NCBI GenBank assembly: GCA_030068075.1
Contig: CM057823.1
Coordinates: 17,642,485 to 17,706,484, forward strand
Direction of reading: 5' to 3'
Length of the DNA: 64,000 bases
Origin: Paguma larvata
Taxonomy: Eukaryota; Chordata; Mammalia; Carnivora; Viverridae
In this document: piece after piece, positions 34,498 through 46,570 of the stretch
How positions within the stretch are numbered: the stretch's first letter is position 1
Layout of the letters: the number at the start of each line of letters is the position of its first letter
Position numbers and translations under genes: made by a program
Notes under the pieces: generated by a model
Told to the model about the DNA's origin: nothing
Database searches by the model: none
Seen by the model: the letters and a program-made list of their open reading frames with translations, nothing else

Positions 34498-35540
34498 AGT
34501 TTTTAAATATTATATAAGCATTTTCTTATACTGGACATACGTCTTGGACAATAGCTTTGCATTTTTATAATTTTGAAAATTTTTTGTAACGTATCAAGTT
34601 CTAAAGTATACAAAAGTCATACAGGTACTTTTGAGTATTTGAATTCTATGCAATATAAAAAGCTCTTTTCAGTCCCAAGGAAATTCCCTAGAGAATGGTA
34701 ACTTTTAATGATTACTGCTTTTTTAAAAAATTAAAGTATGCTGACACTGTATTATATGAAATTTGCATACACAGCATAATGATTTGATATTTATATACTT
34801 TATAAAATGATCACCATAAGTCTAGTTCAATGTGGCAAAATACATGGTTTTTACAATATTTTTGACCATACTCCCTAAATTGTACACTAAATCCCTATTT
34901 CTCATTTATTTTATAACTTGAAGATTGGACATTTAAATTCCCTTCACCTATTTCATCAATCTTCCCACCACACTCCCCTCTGGCAAACAAGTATTTGTTT
35001 TCTGTATCCATTAGTATGTTTCTGTTTTGTTTTCTTTTTTATTTTTGGATTCCACTCATAGGTAAAGTCATATGGTATTCATCTTTTTCTGTCTGACATT
35101 TCATTTAGCATAATACCTTATAGGTCTATCTATGTTGCTACAAATGGCAAGACTTCGTTCTTTTTTTATGACTAAGTAAAGTTCCCTTGTATTACATCTT
35201 ATATATTTTTTCTAATTATTTACTGACATAAATTTAGGTTGCTTCCATATCTTGGCTACTGTGAATAATGTTATAGACAGAGGAGTGAATATATCTTTTC
35301 AAATTAGTGTTTTCATTTTCTTCTGAGAAACACCCAGGAGTGAATTGCTGGATCATGTAACTGTTGTATTTTTAATTTTTTATGGAACCTCCATACTGTT
35401 TTCCAGAGTAACCACACAGATTTTCATTCCCACCAACAGTACTTGACGGCTCCCTTTTGTCCACTTTCTCACCAACATTTGAAAATTCTTGTCTTTTTGA
35501 CACTAGCCATTCTAACAGGTATGAGGTGATATCTCATTGT

Positions 35541-35600
35541 GGTTTTTTTGTTTGTTTGTTTGTTTAATTTAACTTCAAGTTAGTTAACATACAGTGCAGT
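35541..35600 (-). mobile_element. ~55-bp L1 3'-end stub
   Basis: A (TTTG)n-rich T tail and the first ~45 bp of the complement of a carnivore L1 3' end ('aagttagttaacatacagtg') split the older L1 between 'cattgtggtttt' and 'ggttttgatttgcat'. The repeated ggtttt is the TSD. Confidence 0.85.
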
Positions 35601-35871
35601 ATTGGTTTTGATTTGCATTTCCCTGATGATTAGTGTTGTCGAGCGTCTTTTCATGTGTCCGTTGGCCATTTATATGTCTGTGGGAAAATGTCTATTCAAG
35701 TCCTCTACCCATTTTCTAGTCAGATTATTTTTTCTTTTTGATATTGTGTTATATGAGTTCTTCATATGTTTTAGCTCATAACCCCATATTGGATATATAA
35801 TTTGCAAATATCTCCCATTCAGTAGGTTGCTTTTTCATTTTGTTGATGGTTTTCTTCTCTGTGCAAAAGCT

Positions 35872-36900
35872 TTTTAAAAATTTCAATCCCAGTTAGTTAA
35901 AATGTATGTAATATTAGTTTCAGGTGTACAACACAGGGATTCTACACTTCCATTCAACACCTGATATTCATCACAGCAAGTGTATTTCTTAATCCCCATC
36001 ACACATGTAATCCATTCCCCCCCCCCCTTCTGGTAACCATCAGTTTGGTTTGGTCTCTACAGTTAAGAGTTTCTTATTTGCATCTCTGTCTTTTTTTCCC
36101 CTTTGCTTATTTTTTTCGTTTCTTAAATTCCATGAAATCATATAGTATTATCTTTCTCTGACTGACTTATTTCGCTTAGCATGATACTCTCTAGCTCTAT
36201 CCGTATCATTGCAAATGGCAAGACTTCTTTTTTATGACTGAGTAATATTCCATTGAATGTATATATTATCCATTCATTAGTTGGTGGGCACTTGGGCTGT
36301 GTCCCTATTGTGGCTATTGTAGATAATGCTGCTATAAACATTAGGGTGCTTGTATTCTTTTGAATTCATATTTTTGTATTCTTTGAGTAAATACCTACTA
36401 GTGCAATTGCTGGATCATAGAGTAGTTCTACTTTTAACTTTTTTTTTTTTTTTTTTTGAGAGAAAGAGAGACAGAGTGAGTGGGGGAGGAGAAGAGGTAG
36501 AGGGAGAGAAAGAATCTTAGGCAGATGCCATGCCCAGCAAAGAGCCTGACTCGGGGCCAGTCTCACAACCATAACATGAGCCAATATCAAGAGTTGGACG
36601 ATTAACCAACAGAGCCACTCAGGCGCCCCGATTTTTAATTCTTTGAGGACCCTCCATAATGTTTTCCAGAGTGGCTGCGCCAGTTTGCTTTCCCATCAAC
36701 AGTGTATGAGGGCTCCCCTTTTTCCACATCCTCACCTACACCTGTTATTTCTGGTGTTGTTGATTTTAACCATTCTGACATTTGTGAGGTGATATTTCAT
36801 TGTAGTTTTTATTTGTATTTCCCTGGTCAGTGATGCTGAGGAATTTTCTTGTGTCTGTTGGCCATCTGTATATCTTCTTTGGAAAAATCTCTGTTTTTTC
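35872..36900 (-). mobile_element. Carnivore L1 3' copy nested in older L1
   Basis: A younger minus-strand L1 copy of about 0.8 kb plus one nested SINE, inserted where the older L1 reads 'gtgcaaaagctttt'. The older L1 resumes near 36.9 kb with 'ttctgcttttaagttgg'. Similar bases at both edges suggest a TSD with a small deletion. A run of 11 C lies at 36017-36027. The minus-strand open frame 36138-36341 (MFIAALSTIATIGTQPKCP) is an ORF2 C-terminal shard. Confidence 0.85.
36438..36630 (-). mobile_element. SINEC element nested in L1
   Basis: Minus-strand SINE with an 18-base T run (tail) at the left and head complement 'gagccactcaggcgcccc' at the right. The body is the older carnivore type ('gccatgcccagcaaagagcc'). 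It interrupts L1 sequence between 'gttctacttttaac' and 'gatttttaattctttgagg'. Confidence 0.92.
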
Positions 36901-36904
36901 TTCT

Positions 36905-39900
36905 GCTTTTAAGTTGGATATAGTCCCATTTGTTTATTTTTGTTCTGTTGCCCTTATCTAATGAGACAGATTCTTTTAAAATATTGGTGAGATTGATGTT
37001 ACAGAGCTTATTGCCGATGTTTTTTTTTTTTCTAGGAGTTTTATGGTCGGGGTGTTACATTTAAGTCTTAATCCATTTTGAGTTTATTTTTCTATATGAT
37101 ATAAGAAAGTGATCCAGTTTTATTCTTTTGCATATAATTGTCTACTCTTCCCCATACCATTGACTGACAAGACTGTCTTTTCTGCATATATTCTTGTTTC
37201 CTTTGTTAATTGACCATATAAGTATGTCTTTAATTTTGAGCTCTCTGTTCTCTGCCATTGATCTATGTGTCTGTATTTGTGGCGGTGTCATACTGTTTTG
37301 ACTACCGCAGACTTGTAGTGTATCTTGAAATCCAGGCATGTGATGACTCCAGATTTATTCTTTTTCCTTATGATTGCTTTGGCTATTTGTGGTTCCCCAT
37401 ACAAATTTTAAAATTATTTGTTCTAGTTCTATGAAAAATGCCATTGGTATTTTCATGGGGATTGAATTGAAGCTATAGATTTCTTCGGGTAGCATGGGCA
37501 TTTTAACAATATTAATTTTTCCAATCCATCAGAACAGTATATCTTTCCATTTATTTGTGTCGTCTTCAAATTCTTTCATCAATGTATTAGTTTTCAGAGT
37601 ACAGGTTTTCCAACAACTTAGCTAAATTTATTCTTAGGTATATTATTCCTTTTCATTCCATTGTTAATGAGATTGTTCTCTCGATTTCTCTTTCTGTCGT
37701 TCACTTTTAGTGTATAGAAATGCAATGTATTTCTGCATATTAATTTTGTATCCTCAACTTTACTGAACTCATTTATTAGTTCTAATAGTTTTTTGGTGCA
37801 ATCCTTAGGGTTTTCTGTATACACTATCACGTCAACTGCAAATAGTGAATGTTTTACTTCTTCCTTTCCCATCTTGATGCCTTCTCTTTCTTTCCTTGCC
37901 TAATTGCTGTGGCTAGGATTTACAAGACTATGTTGAATAAAAGTTGTGAAGGTGAGCATCCTGATCATGATCTTAGAAGAAAAACGTTCAGCTCTTCACC
38001 ATTGAGAATGATGTTATCTTTGTATTTGTCATTTATGGCCTTTTTTATGTTGAGGTGTGTTCCCTCTATACCCACTTTGTTGAGAGTTTTTACTTATGAA
38101 CAAATGTTGAATTTTCTCCAATGCATTTACTTCATCTATTAAGATGATCAAATGATTTTTATCCTTAGTTTTGTTAACACAGTGTATCAGTTTAATTCGT
38201 TTCAAATGTTGAACCATACAGGCATTCCTAGAATACATCCCACCGGATCATGGCACACCCGATCCCTTTAAAGTATTATTGAATTTAACTTGCTACTACT
38301 TTGTTGAGGATTTTTCCCATCTATATTCATCAGTGATATTGGCTGTAATTTCCTTTTTGTGTATGTGTAGTGTTTTCCTCTGGTTTTAGTATCGGAGTAA
38401 CACTGGCCTCATAGAATGACTTTGGAAGCATTCCATCCGCTTCAATTTTTTGGATTAATTTGAGAAAAAAGGTATTTCAGTTACTGTATTACTTAGCTCT
38501 TCTTTAAATGTCTGATAGAGGGGCACCTGGGTGGCTCAGTCGGTTAAGCAGCCGACTTCAGCTCAGGTCATGATCTCATGGTCTGTGAGTTCAAGCCCCG
38601 CGTCAGGCTCTGTGCTGACAGCTCAGAGCCTGGAGCCTGCTTTGGATTCTGTGTCTCCCTCTCTCTCTGCCCTCCTTCTGCTCATGCTCTGTCTCTATGT
38701 CTCAAAAATAAATAAACGTTAAAAATTAAAAAAAAATGTTTGATAGAATTCACCTGTGACAGTGCTTCTTCTTTTGTTTGTTGGGAGTTGTTTGATTACT
38801 GATTTGATTTCATTATTAGCAAACAGTGTACTCAGATTTTCTATTTCTTCATGATTTTGTGTTGAAAGGTCATATATTTCTAGGAATTCACCCTTTTCTC
38901 CTAGGCTGTCCAATTTCTTGACACATTGTTGTCCATAGTAGTCCATGATAATCTTTTCTATTTCTGTGGTATAAGTTGTAGCTTTTTTATTCATTTCCGA
39001 TTGTATTTATTTAGGTCATCTCTCTCTCTCTCTCTTTTTTTAAGAGTTTGGCTAAAGGTTTATCAATTTTATCTTTTCATAGAACTAGCTTTTAGCTTTA
39101 TTATCTTTTCTATTTTTTTTTAGCCTTTAGTTCATTTATTTCCACTCTGATCTTCGTTATTTTCTTCTTATTAACTTTGGGTTTTGCTTACTCTTCTTTT
39201 TCTAGTTCCTTTAGCTATAAAATAAAATTGTTTATTTGAGATTTTTCTATCTTGAGGTAAGACTGTCTGACTATTAACTTTCCTCTTAGAACTGCTTTTG
39301 CTGAGTTCCATAGATTTCGAAATGTATTTCTATTTTCATTTGTCACAGGATATTTTTTCGATTTCCTTTTTTATTTCTTTATTGATATTGGTGGTTTAGT
39401 AGAATGTTTTAGAGTCTCCATGTATTTGTGTTTTTTCATTTTCTTTTCTTGTAAGTGATTTCTAGTTTTATACTGTTATGACTGGAAAAGATGCTTGATT
39501 TGATTTCAATCTTAAATCTATAGAAACTTGTTTTGTGGCCTAATATGTGGATGGTCCTGAAGAATATTCCATGTGCCCTTGAAAGAAATGTGTATTCTAC
39601 TGTTTTGGGATGGCAAGTCTGGGATGCAATTTCTTTATATATTTATTAAATCCATCTGGTCTGTTGTGTTGTTTAAGGCCAATATTGCTGGATTGATTTT
39701 CTGTCCGGATGATCTATTTATTGATGTACATGGGAGTTAAAGTTCTCTGCTAGTGTATTATCATCAATTTATCCCTTTACCACTGTTAATAATTGCTTTA
39801 TATGTTTAGGTACTTCTATGTTGGGTGCATAGATATTTACAGTTGTATCTTCTTATTGGAATGGTCCCTTTATGATTATGTGATGCCCGTCCTTGTCTCT

Positions 39901-40200
39901 TGTTCATCTTTGTTTTAAAGTCTATTTTGTCTGTTATAAATACTGCTTACCTGGACTCTTTTTTTTTTTTTTCATTTCTATTTGCATGGAATATCTTTTT
40001 CAATCTGTTCAGTCTGTGTGCATCTTAGATCTGAAGCAAGTCTCTGGTAGGCACCATATAGATGGTTCTTGTTTGTGCATATTGCCATTTTGTCCATTTT
40101 TCTCTGGTTGTTTTTGAATTCTTCTTTCTTTTTTTCTTGTTCTTCTCATTTGTGGTTTGATGCCTTACTTTAGTGTAAATTTGAATTCCTCCGACTTTAT
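36905..40200 (-). pseudogene. L1 ORF2 remnant (RT and endonuclease)
   Basis: Fragments of ORF2p can be read on the minus strand in order. The RT active-site block at 37828-37843 reads FAVDV in place of the family FADDM/V, so one of the two catalytic aspartates is lost. Just downstream is '[21 protein letters not shown]'-type sequence (37705-37800). 'KTKDKNHLIILIDEVNALEK' lies near 38120-38180, and 'NHEEIENLSTLFANNEIKSV' in the 38719-38994 frame. The endonuclease end reaches about 40.0-40.2 kb. A SINE splits it at 38519. Numerous frame changes make it dead. Confidence 0.85.
38519..38733 (+). mobile_element. SINEC element nested in L1 ORF2
   Basis: Plus-strand felid SINE, close to the family norm (head 'gggcacctgggtggctcag', body 'gctgacagctcagagcctgg', tail 'aaaataaataaacgtt'). 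The TSD aaatgt(c/t)tgatag lies at 38506-38518 and 38734-38746. High similarity to the consensus and the near-perfect TSD suggest a fairly young insertion. Confidence 0.95.
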
Positions 40201-40559
40201 TTTTGTGTATCAATTATAAGTTCTTGGTTTGTAGTTACCTCGAGATTCATATATACATATATTTCTCAGTCTATTTTAAGTCGATGATTGCTTACATTTG
40301 AAAGCATTCTAAGTTCACTACATTTTTACTCCTCGCTCCCCAAATTTTATATTCCTGATGTCATATTTTACATCTTCTTATTTATGTATCCCTTTACTAC
40401 TTAGAGTAGTTACAGTTTATTTTACTATTTTTATCTTTTTAACCTTCATACTAGCTTTATAAGTTTTCGGTCCACTACCTTTATTATATCATTGCCCTTT
40501 GCAATGAGATTTTTTTCTTTTTTATATTTCCTTATTTCTAGTTTAGACTTTTCTACTTA

Positions 40560-41420
40560 ACAAAGTCCCTTTAACCTTTCTTTTAAGGTTCGTTTAGTGT
40601 TATGAACTCCTTTAACTTTTGTTTATTTGGGAAACTTATTTTTAGTTTATTATTTATTATTTTGGGAGACAGAGAGAGAGAACGCAAGTATAGGAGGTAC
40701 AGAAAGAGAGAGAGAGGAGAAAGAGAGAATCCCAAGCTGACTCTGCAGTCAGTATGGAGCTCAATGCGGGTCTCAAACTCATGAACATTGAGATCATGGA
40801 CTAGCTGAACTCAGATACGTAAGCACTTAAGCTCTTGACTAAGGCACCCAGGCGCCCTTGGGAACTCTTTATCTCTCCTTTGATTCTGAATTATAACCAG
40901 GTAAAGCATGAGTTGTAAGATGTTGCATTTCAGCACTTTGAATATATCATGCCTTCCTTTCTTGCTGCAACGTGTCTGCTGAAACATCAGTTTATGACCT
41001 CACGGAGGTTTCCTTGTATGTAACTAGTTGTTTTTCTCTCGTTGCTCCTAAGATTCTCTATCTTCATCTTTGGCCACTTTAATCATACTGTGTCTTCCTG
41101 TCAGTCTCTTTGGGTTCATCTTGTTTGAGACTCTGTTTCCTAGACTTTAGACCTGGAGGTCTTTTCCTTACTTAGGTTAGATACGTTTTTAGTCATTATT
41201 CTTTAAATATGTTTTTGTCCCTTTTCTTCTCTTTTCTTCTTCTAGAAGCCCTACGTGCAAATGTTAGCATGCTTGATGTTGTTCCAGAGGTCCCTCAAAC
41301 TATCTTCATGTTTTTTATTTCTTTTTTCTTTCTTTTTGCTGTTCTGATTGGATGATTCCTACTACCCTGTCTTCCAGATCACTCGTCCAATCTTTCGTAT
41401 CACCTAACTGCTGTTGATTC
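40560..41420 (-). pseudogene. L1 ORF1 remnant
   Basis: Degraded minus-strand codons for L1 ORF1p, in the same order as in the HAL1-like element: C-terminal region at the left ('tttaacctttcttttaagg' complement), the RNA-binding block near 41.04-41.14 kb and the acidic linker near 41.2-41.3 kb. A SINE interrupts it at 40637-40857. There is no continuous frame. Confidence 0.65.
40637..40857 (-). mobile_element. SINEC element nested in L1 ORF1
   Basis: Minus-strand SINE with the head complement 'aaggcacccaggcgccc' at the right and a diverged body. TSD ttgggaa(a)ct at 40627-40636 and 40858-40866. Confidence 0.9.
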
Positions 41421-41429
41421 CCTCTAGTG

Positions 41430-42810
41430 TATTTTTCATTTCAGTTACTGTATTGTTTCGCTTTTATTGGTATTATCTTATCTTTTTCTATCACTTTGGT
41501 TAAGTTTTCACTGTATTCATTCAGTATTCTCTTGCATTCGGTAAGTATCTTTGTGGCTATTACCTTGAAGTCTTTTATCAACTAGATTACTTACCTCTGT
41601 TCCATTATGATCTTTTATCTGAAGTTTTGCCTTTTTCTTTTTTTTAGAATGTATTCCTCTGTCTTCTCATTTTGACTCTCAGTGTTTATTTCTATGTGTT
41701 AGGCAAATCAACTAACACATAGTCTTAAAGGAATGGCTTCATGTAGGAGATGTCCCACAGAGCCCAGAAGCATAACCCCCCTTTGTCTCCAGATCCAGGT
41801 TTTCAATGGGCATTTCCTGGGTGAGCTGTGTGATAGGGCATTGGCTGGGGCCTGATGGGTGTGTGGGGCTCTTCCCTCAACCTGGCTGCTGAGGCTCTTG
41901 CAGTCCGAGTGCCTAGCTGGCTGGTATGCTATACTATCTTGGCGGTCATGTGTACTGTTCTCCCCCATCCAACAGGGTGGGATACCATAGTCACTGTAGC
42001 TGTAGTGGTGGACAGAGCTCTCTCCCTGGCCCAGCTTGCTGGCTGCCCTGGCTGCTGCCACGGCTGCAGTCGTGGGTGGGGTTCTACACCCAGACCAGCT
42101 GGCTAAGGCACAGAGGTGGCTGCCATGGATGTGGCTATGGGTAGGGCTGTCAGTGGGGCATCCCCCAGCATTAGCATGTTAAAGTGAGAGTTCCAAGATG
42201 GCATGGGCTAGCATGGACATTAGCGAATTAGATTCTGCTACAAAAATGGCACCTGACTGTTTCTTTGTCCACAGGGAGGATCTCAGCAGTTTCCTGCCTC
42301 TCTGGGAGATAACTCCACAATAGGAAGTGGGTCTTCTTCGCCTACGTTCTGGATGCTTTTCCAACTGGTATATTATCACTGAGTCTCATGACAAGTGAGA
42401 CTATGCATGACCCTTTAAGAGAGGGTCCTCCATTTCCTGTAGCTCTATGGTTTTTCTGTTGGTTTTCAAAGCCCAGATTTTGGGAGGCACATCTCTCTTG
42501 TGATCTAAGGGCTGGCGTGCCTGCTGTGGAGATCCAACCCCTTGCTCTTCAGGGGAAGTTCTGTGTTTTTGAAATCCCTCCCCAATTGTGCATTGAAGTA
42601 CCTGGAGGGGAGTTTTTCTTCTTTTGCCAAGACCTTGTTTCCACCACTTCTATCCCTCTCAATGCTGTCCTTTGTCCCTCATTGTGGAGGCTCTGCTCGT
42701 CCAGTTTTCAGGACTTTTCCTGAAGAAATTACTCCACGTGTAGTTACGTATTTGTTGTGTCGAGAGAAGGTGAGCTTAGAATCTTACTCTGCCATCTTGA
42801 ATCCTCCACA
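41430..42810 (-). promoter_or_regulatory. L1 5' UTR with YY1-type start
   Basis: The GC-richer segment at 41.73-42.20 kb, followed by the L1 5' terminus, corresponds to the 5' UTR, which holds the internal RNA polymerase II promoter of an L1. The complement of CAAGATGGC, the YY1 core that places L1 transcription starts, is at 42791-42799. A second, plus-oriented CAAGATGGC occurs at 42194-42202. CpG loss suggests the promoter is no longer functional. Open frames of 83-117 codons here on both strands overlap and look like composition effects. Confidence 0.6.
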
Positions 42811-44542
42811 CTTAAGTGATTCCTTCTTGGTGTAAATAGCTCTTTAGATGTGTTGAAGGTATTCCAAAGGAATGTGTCTGCTACAGTTAGGCTCTGGTAG
42901 GAAAGACATTATCTTTAAGAGAAAAACAACTTCAAAAATGCACCTTTCAAAGTAATAGTGATTTCATTACAGTTTCTTTCAGTAAAACTAGTATAACCCG
43001 ATTTGACTATTTATAATGTTAGATTCTATTCATAGAAAATTTAAAAAAGCATAGACTACATTTTATAAACTCAGTATTTCCTGAGTATTATTCACTGAAT
43101 TAGGGACCACTAAGTAGATTGTGACAGAAATTGAAAAAATGCTCACCAACGTTGAGGGCACCTAGAATGTTAGCAAGGCCAAGAGAAAACTAACCAATTC
43201 AGCATATAAATTACTTAAAACAAATGGAGAGGCATGCAGTGCAGGAAAGTAATTCATAAAGTGCCTTTGTATTTGATCTTTAGTTACAAAATTTTGTTAA
43301 TTTAAGCATGTCTTGATAAAAGGTGTTTGCAGATGAAAGTTTTATATAAACTTGACTTTCTTATCTCAAAAATAAGTCTTTTATAATTCGGCGTTGGAAA
43401 CACTATATGTAGTTTAATGCAGTTTAACTATGATCATGTTTTATTAAATATAAGGTGCATTTTTTAACATTTTAGTATCTCTTAAATCAACTTGCATTTT
43501 ATAATCAACAATGTCTTTTGATCATTGTTGGGATAGGCTGAGATCATTTTAACTTACAATTTCTTTATGAGTTTTTGGGTCACACTGGTGTTGTAAATTC
43601 AAAACATAAGCTAGTTATAGTTCAAATTCTCAGAGGAAACTCACTTTTTTCCTTCTACTATCTAGTGTTAAGACTTGCAAGTTTCCTACTCCTCACTCTG
43701 CATGATGGTTTCATTTATTTTTATCTTTACACTAAGAGTGTAGCCCTTTGGTGTCTCCCCTTAGCTATTTTTGCTTTCATAATGCCACACAAAATAACAA
43801 TGTATCTGAAGGTTTTTCTACATTCCATGTAAAACAGTAATTTGTCTTAGAAGTTTTTGATGATTTCTAGAAGATGTCAAGTAGGCCCACGTTTTAAACA
43901 GAAAATAGAGGCATCACATGCCTCATGAAGGTATAGTGTCCAAGAGATAACAAACCAGATATACGTAAAAAGGGCGATAAACCCATTTGCTTTACCGACA
44001 ACGAAAGTTTAGAACTCCATTGTACGTTCGCTTTGATTAAATATGGAGCTTCCATAGTTCCAATTTAAAAGGTAAAATTTATTGATAAACTGAGGCAAAT
44101 TAAAGTCAATTGCTTGAAAAAATATATTAACGAATATGTAATAATTTACTTATATATTTAACCACTTTAAAACATATTTTGTTTCATGCTTCACGTAGAA
44201 CACTAGAGAAAAGAAGCATGAAAATAAAGGTTTTTCTTTTTCTGTCTGCTGCTTTTATCTAGATTTAGAATATTGCTTGGCACGTAATAAGCATTTATAA
44301 AATATTAGTTTCATTAATTAATTAATGGGTCAAGTCACATTCAGTGATGCCTAGCTATTTTTATATCATATAATCCCTCCTGAATTATTGAATGGGTGAA
44401 GCTTGGATCTGTGCTTTTTTCATGCTTGGGTCAATTTTATGAGGCTTCAACCCAGTAAGCAGAACCATCAACCCAGCTGACATTAGTCACTCCATATCTG
44501 CTCTGAGATACACTCTAGTTCAACAGAATCCAGTTTTATCTA
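42811..44542. other. Single-copy DNA, no gene seen
   Basis: AT-rich. A small group of CpGs with a TCF/LEF-like CTTTGATT lies at about 43990-44040. An 85-codon plus-strand frame (43575-43832) is hydrophobic and without family likeness. A MIR/L2-like tail ('gcttggcacgtaataagc') is at about 44275-44300. Confidence 0.5.
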
Positions 44543-44551
44543 AAAAAATCA

Positions 44552-44772
44552 GGGGCGCCTGGGTGGCTCAATCAGTTGGGCATCTGACTTCCGCTCAGGT
44601 CAGGATCTCTCAGTTTGTGAGTTCGAGCCCCATGTTGCGCTGTGCGCTGACAGCTCAGAGCCTGGAACCTGCTTCTGATTCTGTGTCTCCCTCTCTCTCT
44701 CTACCCCTTCCCCGCTAGCGTTGTCTGCCTATCCCTCTCTCTCTCTCTCAAAATTGAATAAGTAAATATTTT
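44552..44772 (+). mobile_element. SINEC element with TSD
   Basis: Plus-strand felid SINE with head 'ggggcgcctgggtggctcaa', B-box GTTCGAGCC, body and tail. TSD aaaaaatca at 44543-44551 and 44773-44781. Confidence 0.95.
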
Positions 44773-44782
44773 AAAAAATCAA

Positions 44783-46330
44783 TAACCTTGGTAATCAGTA
44801 AACTATATTGGCCAATTTGCTCTGTTCCAGCTGACTATAATACTTATGGATTGATTAACTCTTTGATGCTTTAGTAACATTTGATACACTCTTACTAAAT
44901 GGCGTCTTATAGGAACTCCAGGTATCTTTTTCATAAACCCGACAGTTCCTTCATCCATAAGACTGTATTCAAGAAACACTACTTTAAAAATGCGCAAGTC
45001 CATTAATTATCAAAAAGATAAGTGGACCTTGATGTGAAGAAAATCACAGAACTTGGCATCTTCGGTTTTGAAAAGATGTGACGTCATCGCAAACTCTGGG
45101 GCACTCAGAAACGAGTATAAAACACTTCATCGTAGCAGCATAATCATCATGGTTTAGAGAGATTCTACAATGAGATAACCATCTCTGACATCAGACAGTA
45201 AGCCAAGCTCTGTGAGTTTTCCCTTCATTATTCTCTTTAATGCAGGTGAACGAAAAAAACTTAATGGTGCTTTGCAGCACTAATTATTTGGCAATAATCA
45301 AAAGGTTTCATGATCTGAAAAAGTTGTTTCAGTACAGCCCATTAAACAATATGAAGAGCTATTATTCCATCCTACTACCTTCCTTTCACTCAGGTGTTCA
45401 TTTGCCAGATGCTTTCTAATTAAGAGCATATAAAAGGAGAATAACACGAATGGCACAATCAGGCGAATTTATCTAGTCCAGTTTTGATGCCTATAATAAA
45501 TATTTTATTACAATTTTATCAAAACAATTATTTTCTAAATATTTATATTGACACTATTCTAAGCCTCAAAAAAGACTCTCTGAGGCTAATTAATTGTGTG
45601 AATCCTAGAGATGAATGACCTTTCTAAATTTAACCCAGCTGAACTAACAGTATATATTTTTATCTTACCAAAACACTTCCAGTTGCTTAAAATTCGTGCT
45701 AAATAATTTGTAGTAAACCAGTCTCCTGTCTTCTAAATATCTGTAAACCAGAGAGGGGGGTGAGGATAAGAAGGGAAAGGAAAGAGCGAGGAAAGAAAAG
45801 AGAAAAGAATTAACATTGTTACCCAAAGCTGTTCATTTTATTGTCTCCTTTTACCCTCCCTTTACAGTTGAGAAATTGATTTTAGACTTGTTCCACATTT
45901 ACTAGAAAAAAAAATTCTCTTTTCCTCGGCTTCTTTGATCCAGGGACTTGGTAACTCAGAATTATTGTTAAAATAACAGCATCCCTTCTGCTCATTGTTG
46001 GATTGTATTTTTGAAGCCAGAGCTTTAACAGATTTGTACAGGTGCAAAGGTAATTGGTAGCCAGGAATTAGATATCAGTACCACCACAGGCTAGTAAAAT
46101 ACACTGAATTTTAGAAATTAAATGCCTCTAAACCAACTTTTGCCATCTCTTTAAAAAAGAACAAAAACAATAAGTATCTTGGTTTAAACACAGCATTGGC
46201 TTGTAGTTAAAATAATGCAGGTTTTTAAGGTAGTGATACTTAGATTCTTCTGGAGAAATACCATCCTAGATTCTGAAAATGGATTTAACACCATAAGGGA
46301 GATAACTTCAAGACTTAATCATCATGTGTA
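44783..46330. other. Single-copy DNA with promoter-like spot
   Basis: No repeat or coding sequence recognised. It contains the CRE plus TATA pair described separately. GA-rich sequence at 45750-45810 is low complexity. Confidence 0.5.
45079..45122 (+). promoter_or_regulatory. CRE plus TATA-box candidate promoter
   Basis: A perfect palindromic cAMP response element TGACGTCA at 45079-45086 is followed 29 bp later by TATAAAA at 45116-45122. Known TATA promoters start about 25-30 bp downstream, here near 45145-45152. A full CRE contains a CpG, which is uncommon in this CpG-depleted DNA. No convincing exon or long open frame follows, so this could equally be an enhancer motif or chance. Confidence 0.35.
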
Positions 46331-46334
46331 GGTT

Positions 46335-46440
46335 ATGATGTTTGCATAGATTCAATCCTGACTCTATCCCCCTAAACAATCTCTTCAGCTACCATGTGCC
46401 TCAGTTTCCTCATTTATAAAATGAAAATAACAATACATTC
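46335..46440 (+). mobile_element. MIR SINE relic
   Basis: The MIR core is readable in plus orientation: 'tgtgcctcagtttcctcatt' followed by 'tataaaatgaaaataac'. The edges are approximate. Confidence 0.7.
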
Positions 46441-46444
46441 CTTT

Positions 46445-46570
46445 AAAAAATCTCTACTCAGATCTTTTGTCCAATTTTCAGAGTTGTCTTTATTATTGAG
46501 CAATAATAGTTATTTATGTTTTCGATACCAGTCACTTATCAGAAATATAATTTGCAAAATTTTTCTATCT
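46445..46570 (-). mobile_element. Short old L1 ORF2 fragment
   Basis: Complement of L1 ORF2 C-terminal sequence ('cagatcttttgtccaatttt', 'gttgtctttattattgag', 'cttatcagaaatataatttg'). It is isolated from any other L1 piece. Confidence 0.65.

Larger units (their letters stand above)
34725..42810 (-). mobile_element. Near full-length old L1 with retained 5' end
   Basis: Minus-strand L1 running from 3' UTR (34.73 kb) through ORF2, the inter-ORF region and ORF1 to a GC-richer 5' UTR that ends near 42.81 kb. Subtracting five younger insertions (L1 stub, L1 3' copy with a SINE inside it, two more SINEs) leaves about 6.5 kb, the normal length of a full L1. The 5' end reads 'gattcaagatggcagagtaa' on the minus strand, matching the start of mammalian L1s with a YY1 site. 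All ORFs are broken. Confidence 0.8.

Noticed and set aside
41708..42144. Overlapping 72-117 codon frames on both strands
   Set aside because: They coincide with the GC-richer 5' UTR of the old L1. GC-rich DNA has fewer chance stops, and no frame shows family likeness.
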